Source: a virus. Taken from it: a stretch of 20,729 bases of DNA. Below, piece by piece: positions 7,297 to 13,785 of this stretch. The stretch's first letter is position 1. Each line of letters starts with the position of its first letter. A program made the translations under genes and the position numbers. The notes beneath the pieces were generated by a model. That model was not told where the DNA came from, did no database searches, and saw only the letters and a list, made by a program, of their open reading frames with translations. Location of the stretch: IMG/VR virus record IMGVR_UViG_3300038469_000279, positions 1-20,729 of that record; one strand, written 5' to 3'.

Positions 7297-7570
7297 GATA
7301 ACTGCGCTCAAGGCCGACGTGCTGTACGTCCTGGATGCCCTCCCCGTCTGCATCGAATCCGGAAGCGATGGCAACTACGTTCTCGTGACGCCGCGCTCCC
7401 ACGATTCGCCGGCGCGGCAGGCGCGACTCATGACGTACGTCGCCAACATCCTCTCGATCGGTTTCGACGTGAGTCGATCGAGAACGCGGGTGCGGGTCTG
7501 GCGCATCGGGAAGCGGCCGGCGCTTGGCGAGCCGGATTTCGTCTGCGGGAGAGAGGGTGAGTCCCGATGA
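7283..7570 (+). CDS. Small protein of unknown function
   Basis: This 95-residue protein starts at an ATG 14 bases inside the sigma-like gene and ends in an ATGA overlap with the next gene. An in-frame ATG at 7256 is possible but would deepen the overlap. It is predicted to be a mixed alpha/beta protein: a helical start (DAEITALKADVLYVLDAL), a strand with YVLVTPRS, then an amphipathic helix and FDVSRSRTRVRVWRIG. No family is recognised. Third codon positions look less GC-biased here than in the polymerase gene, hinting at an accessory gene. Confidence 0.55.
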   Translation: MTDAEITALKADVLYVLDALPVCIESGSDGNYVLVTPRSHDSPARQARLMTYVANILSIGFDVSRSRTRVRVWRIGKRPALGEPDFVCGREGESR

Positions 7571-7866
7571 CGCCGATCAATCCTGCGGACCTGCCGGACC
7601 TGGGCTACCGTCCGACTGTGCAGAAGGGAGTGCTCGCGCTCTTCGTGTGGCTCGAAGCGGGCCGCTACGTGTGGATGCACCCACCGATGCCGGTCTTCAT
7701 CTGGCGCGACGGGAAGCGCATTCGGGAGAGCGTGTCGGGGTACGAGCACTACCTGGACGACCTACGCGGGTCGGTGTTCTACCCCATCGAGCAGTGGCGC
7801 GAGGTGTGGGCGGACTGGGAATCGCGGTGCGCAATGGCGGGGAGCGGACCATGCACATCGCGTTGA
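7567..7866 (+). CDS. Small protein of unknown function
   Basis: This 99-residue protein is rich in aromatic residues (WLEAGRYVWMHPPMPVFIW, about 28-46) and contains EHYLDDLRG and IEQWREVWADWES. It starts in an ATGA overlap after GAGAGAGGGTGAG, which contains a usable ribosome site. The end overlaps the next gene by 16 bases. No catalytic or binding motif is recognised. Confidence 0.6.
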   Translation: MTPINPADLPDLGYRPTVQKGVLALFVWLEAGRYVWMHPPMPVFIWRDGKRIRESVSGYEHYLDDLRGSVFYPIEQWREVWADWESRCAMAGSGPCTSR

Positions 7867-8096
7867 CTGTCATCGTGGACGTTGATCCGGACGGGAAGAC
7901 CTGTCGAGACCTCGACCCTTCGGGCGCGGGCTGCCCGTGTCACGACGTGGACGAGTGCGTTCTGTGGGGCGGGCTGAACGCGCGTGGGCACTGGGTCAAT
8001 CGCAAGCTGGAGTCGGTCGGCACCGGCGAGTCTCGACGGTGTGATATGTGCCTCGCCGCGCAGGCGAACGAGTGCCATGGAAGGAGGGATCGATGA
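7851..8096 (+). CDS. Small Cys-rich protein, unknown
   Basis: This 81-residue protein starts at an ATG preceded by GGGGAGCGGACC. After a hydrophobic strand (HIALTVIVDVD) it carries seven Cys: C18, C28, C30, C36, C64, C67 and C75, with CPCHDVDEC and CDMCLAAQANEC segments. This suggests one or two metal sites. The central GLNARGHWVNRKLE segment may be a strand pair. No family is recognised. The stop overlaps the next start (ATGA). Confidence 0.6.
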   Translation: MHIALTVIVDVDPDGKTCRDLDPSGAGCPCHDVDECVLWGGLNARGHWVNRKLESVGTGESRRCDMCLAAQANECHGRRDR

Positions 8097-8356
8097 TCCC
8101 GAAGGACTTGCTGCATGCTTGGCAGAACGCACTCGCGGAGCAGCCGGAGGTGTGGGTCGTCGAAGTTCACCGCGAGTGGACCGGCAACTTGTACGATTCT
8201 GCGGAAGCAGCGGAACACGAAGTTGCGGCTTGCAAGCGCCGAGGTAAACGGGCGGTTCGTGCCGTCTGTTGGGGTTGCTTGCACAGCGTCAGGTTGTCGG
8301 AGGCACGATGGTCTTCGGAAGTGTGCCGTGGCGACTTGGCGCCAGAGGCTTGCTGA
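8093..8356 (+). CDS. Small protein of unknown function with a CxxC pair
   Basis: This 87-residue protein begins at an ATG after AAGGAGGGATCG, one of the best ribosome sites in the block. The N-terminal helix (PKDLLHAWQNAL) is followed by VWVVEVHREWTGNLY, a helix with a lone Cys, and VCWGCLHS (C59, C62), with further Cys near the end. A metal-binding role is possible. The family is unknown. The stop overlaps the DUF4326 gene start as TGATG. Confidence 0.6.
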   Translation: MIPKDLLHAWQNALAEQPEVWVVEVHREWTGNLYDSAEAAEHEVAACKRRGKRAVRAVCWGCLHSVRLSEARWSSEVCRGDLAPEAC

Positions 8357-8814
8357 TGCCGTGGGTGGGCAGAACGATGGATCGAAAGCGTGCGCTGCGA
8401 CGCACGGCTGAACCGGATAAGCTTGGGTCCGTTCGAGTTGTTCGGCTGCGCACGGAAGACGCGCGCGGCGCGATTTCGGTCGCTCGCCCGTCGGCGCTCG
8501 GCAATCCGTTTCCACTCCTCGGAGGCAGTAACGCATGCAACCGCATGCGCGTGATCAAGTTGTACCGGGAGTGGCTGACCTGTCGCCTCCGCGACGACCC
8601 GAGGGTGATTCGTGCGATGGCGCGGATCGTGACAGAACTGCGTGCAGGTCACGACGTGAAGCTGGCCTGCTGGTGCGCGCCGCTTCCGTGCCATGCGGCG
8701 GTCGTCGGTGAGGTTGCTTTGCGTTTGGCGAGTGCGAATCCAACTGACGATCCCGTGATTCGTGATGCCGATCGAGCCTACCGTGATGATCTCGCGCATG
8801 GGAGGATCGAATGA
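8356..8814 (+). CDS. DUF4326 family protein
   Basis: This 152-residue protein belongs to the DUF4326 family, common in phages and of unknown biochemical role. Diagnostic parts are the RPSALGNPF segment (44-52), the KLYREWL helix (68-74) and the highly conserved LACWCAPLPCH motif (103-113), whose Cys and His residues may form a metal or active site. The start is taken at the ATG overlapping the preceding stop (TGATG). A second ATG about 20 bases downstream is out of frame, and an in-frame one at residue 8 is the main alternative. The following gene starts in an ATGA overlap. Confidence 0.82.
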   Translation: MPWVGRTMDRKRALRRTAEPDKLGSVRVVRLRTEDARGAISVARPSALGNPFPLLGGSNACNRMRVIKLYREWLTCRLRDDPRVIRAMARIVTELRAGHDVKLACWCAPLPCHAAVVGEVALRLASANPTDDPVIRDADRAYRDDLAHGRIE

Positions 8815-9335
8815 TGGGCTGCCGAGGAACGAGGAAGGTGACTCGCTACGTGCAGGGAACGACCGGCGTTGGCATCGAGGCCGCGTTCGACTGCCCCGGT
8901 TGCGAGGACTGCCGATCTTGGTTCTCCGAACGTCCGATGCCGGGCCAGTCACCAGAAACGCCGGAGCAGGCGACTGCTCGGCGGGAACTCGTTGCCGCCG
9001 CCGCCGAAGCATCCGAACGGTTTGGTGACGACGAACTCGAACGCAGGTGCCCACCGCGCGTCACCGTTCCTTCTGATCTTGCGTGCTGGCAAGAGTCGCT
9101 TCACGGGACTCTCGGCTTCGAGTGGATCGCTCCGAACACGGACGCATTCGAAGTTCGTATCGTGGCCACGCCGATGGGCCATGCGGTGTTGTCCGTCGAG
9201 GCCAGGGGCTCCTCGAAGTTCGAGGTTGCTTACGATGACACGTCGGGCGAAGTGCCTTGCCGGGAACTCGCGGAACGCGTCTTGCAGGCGGCGGTCGGAT
9301 GCGGAGTCGTCCGGCACAGGATCGGCGGCGTCTGA
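8811..9335 (+). CDS. Cys-motif protein, unknown
   Basis: This 174-residue protein starts at an ATGA overlap preceded by GGGAGGATCG. The N-terminus has C4 followed by RGT, then C28-x2-C31-x2-C34 (CPGCEDC), likely one metal site. The N-terminus of the coiled-coil gene at 19328 has the same order of elements. The middle (about 45-75) is helical and acidic. The rest looks beta-rich (EVRIVATPMGHAVLSVEARG) and ends with a helix and VVRHRIGG. No enzyme motif is recognised. It directly precedes, and overlaps, the ATPase gene. Confidence 0.6.
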   Translation: MMGCRGTRKVTRYVQGTTGVGIEAAFDCPGCEDCRSWFSERPMPGQSPETPEQATARRELVAAAAEASERFGDDELERRCPPRVTVPSDLACWQESLHGTLGFEWIAPNTDAFEVRIVATPMGHAVLSVEARGSSKFEVAYDDTSGEVPCRELAERVLQAAVGCGVVRHRIGGV

Positions 9336-11047
9336 TGCACGTCCGCTCGCTGAGTCTCGACCACTTCCTCCGCCATGAAGGGAAGACGACTCTCTCGATG
9401 CCCGAGCGCGGCATCGTGACGGTGACAGGCCCGAACGAGTCGGGCAAATCATCGCTCGTCGAAGCGGTGTCGTGGGGCGTGTGGGGTTGGACGCTCCGCG
9501 GGGAGTTCCCGCTCGATGGGCCTGGGGCAGTCACGATCGAGGCCGACCGCTGCGTCGTGTCGCGATGGGTCGAGAAGGGGCGGAAGGTCGAACTGGCCTG
9601 GAGGACGACGGCGGGCGATCCGATCAACGAGGCGACGTTCCCCACGACGACGAAGGCGCAGGAGGCGTTGGAGCGAGTCGTGGGCGACTGGGAGACGTGG
9701 TGCCAGACGCACGTCTTTTCATCGGACGACGCTGCGCGATGGACGCTCGCGACGGACGGGGAGCGGAAGCGGTTCGTCGAGGGGTTGCTCCGGTACGATT
9801 TCGACGGCCCGCTCGACCGTTGCCGGAAGGCGTTGCGCGAGGCGAAGGAGGCGCAGGGTCGGTGCGAGGCACGGCTCGTCGAAGTGAACGCCGGGATCGT
9901 CAACCAGGAGCAACGGCTCGTGGAGAACCGAGCGGTGCTCGACCGCGCGGTCCCGGACGGTCCTGCCCCTGCTCCCCCGGCCGCTACCGGATCCCGCGCG
10001 GAGGAGATCGCTCGCCTCGACGTGCAGATCAAGGGCGGCGAGAAGTTGCTCCTCGCCCTTCGCCGGAAGGCGTCCGACGTTGGCAGGGTTTCCGCGGAGA
10101 CGGAAGTGGAGCTTCGGTTGGCGCGGGATCGGTGGAACAAGCTCCGTTCCGGTCGGTGCCCGACGTGCCACCAGGAGATCGGGGACGCGCTCCAGGACGC
10201 GCTTCGGCGGGCCGTGAGCGAGGCCGAGGCCGCCTCGGCGGCGGGGGCGCGGCTGGCCGAAGAGACTCGGGCGGCGGTCGAGGCAGAACTCGCCGAGGTT
10301 CAGGAGGAGCAGTCGGCTTTCGGCCGGGAGCACGCGGCGCTCCAGGCGGCGGAGGACCGAGCGGCGGAGGACGCGCGCGCCTGGGAGGCCGACCGACGGC
10401 GCCGCGAGGGTGCGGCGGCCGTTCGCGCTTCCGCCGAGAAGTTCGCCGCGCTGGCCCGCGAGGCGCTCCGGGCGCTGACCGAGGAGAAGGCTACCCTCGA
10501 AGCGTCGCTCGCGGGGTACCGGGTTGACGTCGCCGTCCTGATCGCGTGCGAAGAGGTGCTCGGGCTGCGCGGCGTTCGGGCCCAGGTCGTCGCGCGGACG
10601 CTCTCCGGGCTGGAGCAAGCTGCGAACGTGTTCCTCTGCCGCATCGCGCGCCCCGGCGTGGCCGTGCGCCTGCGGCCGTACACGGAGAAGAAGGGGGGCG
10701 GCGTGGCCGACTCCATCGCCTTCGAGTGGAGGGACGGGGAGGCGTGGCGGCCATACCGCACCGCGTCGAGCGGCGCTCGCCGCCGGCTCGACGTGGCGCT
10801 CCTGCTCGCGCTCGCGGAGGTGGCCGCCGCCGCGAGCGGGAACGCGAGCGAGAACGCGGATCTGTATTGTGATGAGGTCTTCGATGCGTTAGACTCTACC
10901 GGGATCGGGGCGGTTTCGAGCCTTCTGCACGAGATGGCCGAGACTCGGATGATCATGGTGATTTCTCACAACCCCGATCTTGTAGGAGGGCTGGAGCCAT
11001 GCACGTTGAGACTGCGCGTCGAGAACGGAACGGTTTCGAGCTACTGA
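9335..11047 (+). CDS. sbcC: SbcC/Rad50/T4 gp46-type recombination ATPase
   Basis: ATPase subunit that partners the SbcD-type nuclease (5502-6608) in DNA end processing. Its 570 residues match the compact T4 gp46 form and not the long bacterial SbcC. Walker A is GPNESGKSS (32-40). Charged coiled-coil arms (about 170-270 and 285-400) flank the zinc hook RCPTC (C275, C278). The ABC signature is a divergent SSGARRRLDVALLLAL, Walker B is LYCDEVFDALD (D513, E514), and the H-loop His is H545 in ISHNPDL. The start is the ATG overlapping the previous stop (TGATG). The last 49 bases overlap the HNH/methyltransferase gene. All elements needed for activity are present. Confidence 0.93.
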   Translation: MHVRSLSLDHFLRHEGKTTLSMPERGIVTVTGPNESGKSSLVEAVSWGVWGWTLRGEFPLDGPGAVTIEADRCVVSRWVEKGRKVELAWRTTAGDPINEATFPTTTKAQEALERVVGDWETWCQTHVFSSDDAARWTLATDGERKRFVEGLLRYDFDGPLDRCRKALREAKEAQGRCEARLVEVNAGIVNQEQRLVENRAVLDRAVPDGPAPAPPAATGSRAEEIARLDVQIKGGEKLLLALRRKASDVGRVSAETEVELRLARDRWNKLRSGRCPTCHQEIGDALQDALRRAVSEAEAASAAGARLAEETRAAVEAELAEVQEEQSAFGREHAALQAAEDRAAEDARAWEADRRRREGAAAVRASAEKFAALAREALRALTEEKATLEASLAGYRVDVAVLIACEEVLGLRGVRAQVVARTLSGLEQAANVFLCRIARPGVAVRLRPYTEKKGGGVADSIAFEWRDGEAWRPYRTASSGARRRLDVALLLALAEVAAAASGNASENADLYCDEVFDALDSTGIGAVSSLLHEMAETRMIMVISHNPDLVGGLEPCTLRLRVENGTVSSY

Positions 11048-11592
11048 CGCCGGAGCAGATTGCTCGCTTCTGGTCCAAGATCGCACGGAGGGGCGAAGAA
11101 GCCTGCTGGATCTGGCGCGGCGCACGGGGAGGACACTGGCAGCCCTTCCGAGGAGGCTATTCGTTCAGCGCCAAACGGCTTGCCGCTTTGCTGACTGGTG
11201 CCCCGGTTCCGACGTTCGATCTTCACATGCTTCCTACGTGTGGAACTTCCGATTGCATCAATCCGCGACACCTGCGTTCGACGATGCGTGAGCGCTTCGA
11301 TGCACTGGTGAGAAAAACGGACGCGTGCTGGCTGTGGGAGATCGATCGTCCTCATCGATCGGAGTACCATCCCACGATGAAACCAGTGGAACTGTTCGCG
11401 CGTGCGATTCGCAACTCGTCGACTCGCGGCGATCTCGTTCTTGATCCGTTCGTCGGTTCGGGGACGGCGATCGTCGCCTGCGAGGAAACCGCTCGGGTGT
11501 GTTGCGCGCTGGACATCGATCCCGCGTGTTGCGCGGTTGCAATCCAGCGTTGGGTGGACCAGACGGGCGAGAAGCCCAAGAGGCTCGACTGA
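10999..11592 (+). CDS. HNH-like domain fused to the C-terminal part of a DNA methyltransferase
   Basis: This 197-residue protein joins two unrelated pieces. Residues 17-105 look like a phage HNH domain: LTPEQIARFWSKI, CWIWRGA (36-42), then LHMLPTCGTSDCINPRHL with H76, C81, C86, N88 and H91. The usual AHR of this family reads AKR (58-60). Residues 110-190 match the C-terminus of beta-class N4/N6 methyltransferases: EIDRPHRSEYHPTMKPVEL (114-132), then the SAM-binding motif DPFVGSGTA (149-157) and LDIDP (171-175). The catalytic DPPY/DPPW part, normally upstream in this class, is missing. It could be a decayed methyltransferase interrupted by an HNH gene, or a functional chimera. The ATG overlaps sbcC by 49 bases after GGAGCC. 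Confidence 0.75.
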   Translation: MHVETARRERNGFELLTPEQIARFWSKIARRGEEACWIWRGARGGHWQPFRGGYSFSAKRLAALLTGAPVPTFDLHMLPTCGTSDCINPRHLRSTMRERFDALVRKTDACWLWEIDRPHRSEYHPTMKPVELFARAIRNSSTRGDLVLDPFVGSGTAIVACEETARVCCALDIDPACCAVAIQRWVDQTGEKPKRLD

Positions 11593-11810
11593 TGGCGACC
11601 TTCGCTCGCAAGCAGGTTCCGATCCGCGCGGAGCGCGTGACGGGGGATGGGTCGATCGAGACGTTCGTCGGGCCACGCGAGGCGCGCGCGGGCGACTGGC
11701 TCGTCTTCGGGACGGGCGTGTCGCCGCTGCTGGTGCGCGACTCGCTGTTCCGCGAGTTGTACGAGCCGTTGGACGACGATGCGCGAGCGATGCTCGCGGA
11801 AGGAAGCTGA
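11592..11810 (+). CDS. Small protein of unknown function
   Basis: This 72-residue protein starts at a TGATG overlap with the preceding stop. The sequence reads like a small beta-barrel or strand-rich fold: KQVPIRAERVTG, then IETFVGPREARAGDWLVFGTG, then VRDSLFRELYEPLDDDAR. The GPREARAGDWLVFG stretch, with Gly and Asp at turns, resembles phage proteins that bind a partner through a small barrel, but no family is named. No catalytic residues are evident. Confidence 0.65.
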   Translation: MATFARKQVPIRAERVTGDGSIETFVGPREARAGDWLVFGTGVSPLLVRDSLFRELYEPLDDDARAMLAEGS

Positions 11811-11828
11811 GGAGAGGAGGCTGGGGAG

Positions 11829-12635
11829 ATGGGCGAGGCGAAGCGGGTCGCGGAGGCGAGCGGGAAGTCGCTGGCGGAGCGCCAGCAGGAGATGATGGAG
11901 CAGGCGCAGCGAACTGGGTGGGCGGAGTTCGTGTCGATGCTGAACGCCGACCCGTCTCGGTCGCTCGATGCGCGCATCTACAAGCGCGCGCTGCTCGGGC
12001 TCGGGTGGAAGGTGGACGTGATCCGCGACTCCGCGAAGACGAGCTTCGATGCCGCGAGCGAGGTGGCGAAGCAGCAGCAGCGCCAGATCCTCGCGCTGTT
12101 CGCGCGGCAGGAGGTCATGCACCGCTGCGCGAAGGCGCAGAAGGAGGCGACCGCGAAGGCGTTCGAGCAGGTCGTCGAGCGGCAGGACGCCGACGCCGCC
12201 GCCCTCTCGGGCTTCGTGATCCGCCTCGCGCGGTGGCACGACGACGTGCTGAAGGCGCTGGGCGACCACGACGCAGCGATGCGGGGGTGGCGGTCGCTCG
12301 GGTGGTGGGTTCGCCGGAGGACCCTGCCGCCGTCCCTGGAGCTTCCCGAGCCGCCGAACCCGCCGGGGCTGCACGGCCCGCTGACGATCGCGTTGCCGGC
12401 CGTGCCGGAACTCCCGCCGCTCGCGTCTGCCGCCGAACTGGCCGCGTTGATGGAGGATGCCGGGCTCGTGCCTGCGACGAAGGACGAGGGAGCGGGGCAG
12501 TCCTCGGAGGCGGCGAGCCAGACCGGTGCGACGGACGGCCCCCCCACTTCGACGCCCCGGCTCGTCGCGGCGCTGCCCGCTCCTGGTTCCCCTGAGGGCG
12601 AGCCAGCGTCCGCCGTCATGCCGAGCGAGCGGTGA
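11829..12635 (+). CDS. Helical protein with Pro/Ala-rich tail, unknown
   Basis: This 268-residue protein starts at an ATG after GGAGAGGAGGCTGGGGAG, a strong ribosome site. Residues 1-150 are mainly charged helices, with an early Gln/Glu/Met-rich helix (AERQQEMMEQAQ) and a Lys/Gln helix around 75-85. A WRSLGWWVRRR segment follows (about 155-165). From about 168 onward the protein is low complexity, rich in Pro, Ala, Ser and Gly, and probably disordered. I recognise no family. It could be a structural or scaffold-like accessory or a nucleic-acid-binding protein. A seven-base gap separates it from the next gene. Confidence 0.6.
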   Translation: MGEAKRVAEASGKSLAERQQEMMEQAQRTGWAEFVSMLNADPSRSLDARIYKRALLGLGWKVDVIRDSAKTSFDAASEVAKQQQRQILALFARQEVMHRCAKAQKEATAKAFEQVVERQDADAAALSGFVIRLARWHDDVLKALGDHDAAMRGWRSLGWWVRRRTLPPSLELPEPPNPPGLHGPLTIALPAVPELPPLASAAELAALMEDAGLVPATKDEGAGQSSEAASQTGATDGPPTSTPRLVAALPAPGSPEGEPASAVMPSER

Positions 12636-12642
12636 CGCTGCC

Positions 12643-13518
12643 ATGCGGGAGCAAACTCACCGCGAGCTAACGCGGCTCGTCGCGCGCGAGACGGGTTGGC
12701 CGGCGGAACTCGCGAACCTGATGGGGGAGGAGGCCGCGACGCCGGACCGCGTCCACGTCCTCGCGATCGACGGCCTGGGGTGCAAGCCGTTCGGGTACGA
12801 AGCCTTCTGCCTCTGCCACTTCGGCCTGCGGCGGGTCGAGGAGAAGGGGGGCCGGCGCGGGTTCACGATGACCGGCTATCGCTGGAAGCACGACGCGACG
12901 GCGGTGCACCTCGACCTCCCGAATCGGAACGTGATCGCCCGGCCCGAGCAGTGGCGGTGGCCGGTCACCCCCGAGATGCGCTTGCAGGAGCCGTTGTACC
13001 GGCTCGCTTCTCACGGCGGGCTCAACCTCGCCGCCGACGAGGTCGCGTTCCCGGCGGCGTCCACGTACGCCGACTGGGAGGAGTGGTGCATCGGGAAGAT
13101 CCCGCGCGATTGGGGGCAGGACGCGGCGGAGGAGGCGCTCGCGCACTTCGTCGCCTTTGCGGCGCACAAGGTCCAAGACCTCGCGCAACCGTTCCACGCC
13201 GTCGGCTTGCTCCTGGGGGGTCACGCGGCGTTCGAAGGGGACCAGCAGGAGTTGTTCCTGCGTTCGGGAGACTCCATCTGCGCGCGGCTGAAAAAGGCGA
13301 ACGTCGCGGGGAGGGGGAACTTCCGCGCCATCGCGACGGGGGCGGCCGGCGCCGCCTACGTTGCTCCGGGTGCGCTCATGGACGACATGCTCAGACCGAC
13401 GAGGCGGGCGCTGCGCGTCAGCGCGTCCGTCGCGCTCGCCGTCGGACTCACCGCCGAACTGCTGACCTACGCCCGGAAGACGTACCTGGAAAAGCCGAGG
13501 GCTCGCAGGCAAGTCTAG
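12643..13518 (+). CDS. Protein with zinc phospholipase C / P1 nuclease-type metal signature
   Basis: This 291-residue protein contains the ligand pattern of zinc-dependent phospholipases C and S1/P1 nucleases: an early THRE (H6), PD (D35), then HKVQDLAQPFH (H175-x3-D179-x5-H185) and HAAFE (H194-x3-E198). Clostridial alpha-toxin and Bacillus PC-PLC have HxxxD, a His six residues after that Asp, then HxxxE; spacing to the last pair is shorter here. The W/H-rich insert (about 77-110) and the Cys pair CLC near 56 are unassigned. No signal peptide is visible, unlike secreted PLCs, so the cytoplasm is likely. The substrate (phospholipid, DNA/RNA or nucleotide) is unknown. The start ATG has only a weak ribosome site. 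The last bases hold the second recurrent element. Confidence 0.55.
   Translation: MREQTHRELTRLVARETGWPAELANLMGEEAATPDRVHVLAIDGLGCKPFGYEAFCLCHFGLRRVEEKGGRRGFTMTGYRWKHDATAVHLDLPNRNVIARPEQWRWPVTPEMRLQEPLYRLASHGGLNLAADEVAFPAASTYADWEEWCIGKIPRDWGQDAAEEALAHFVAFAAHKVQDLAQPFHAVGLLLGGHAAFEGDQQELFLRSGDSICARLKKANVAGRGNFRAIATGAAGAAYVAPGALMDDMLRPTRRALRVSASVALAVGLTAELLTYARKTYLEKPRARRQV
13488..13517 (+). promoter_or_regulatory. Recurrent bipartite element, copy 2
   Basis: GGAAAA at 13488-13493, twelve bases, then CAGGCAAGTCTA at 13506-13517, overlapping the 3' end of the preceding gene. Spacing is identical to copies 1 and 3. It lies 22 bases before the likely ATG at 13540, whose ribosome site is GGAGG at 13530. 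It would serve the gene group containing the two methyltransferases. Function as a promoter is inferred. Confidence 0.55.
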
Positions 13519-13539
13519 CTGCATCCCATGGAGGTGATG

Positions 13540-13755
13540 ATGCAGGTCGGAATCGCCGTGATGCCCGAAACGATCCCCGTTCTCTCGATCTCGTGCGAGG
13601 GCGTGCCTCGCGTGGACGAGGTGGTGCTCCTGCAACTCGCGGGCGACGCGGAGCCGTTGGACTACCGCATCGTCCGCGTGGTGTGGGGCTTGAAAGATGC
13701 CAGCACCGAACGGCCGTACCTTTCGCCTACCGCCGTCGTCGCGCGGCCGTGGTGA
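13540..13755 (+). CDS. Small protein of unknown function
   Basis: This 71-residue protein is strand-rich: QVGIAVMPETIPVLSISC, then DEVVLLQLAG and YRIVRVVWGL, ending in TAVVARPW. I chose the ATG at 13540 because GGAGG (13530-13534) lies five bases upstream. In-frame ATGs at 13528 and 13537 sit on or before that site. It is the first gene after the second recurrent element. The compact beta pattern resembles other small phage proteins in this window, but no family is recognised. Confidence 0.65.
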   Translation: MQVGIAVMPETIPVLSISCEGVPRVDEVVLLQLAGDAEPLDYRIVRVVWGLKDASTERPYLSPTAVVARPW

Positions 13756-13765
13756 GCGCGGCGGA

Positions 13766-13785
13766 GGGGGCGACGTGACGGAGCG
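13766..13785 (+). repeat. 20-base direct repeat at a methyltransferase start, copy 1
   Basis: The 20 bases spanning the ribosome site and start codon, GGGGGCGACGTGACGGAGCG, recur exactly at 15378-15397 around the start of the other methyltransferase. GCGGAG precedes both copies. The two proteins therefore share the N-terminus V/M-T-E-R. Confidence 0.85.
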
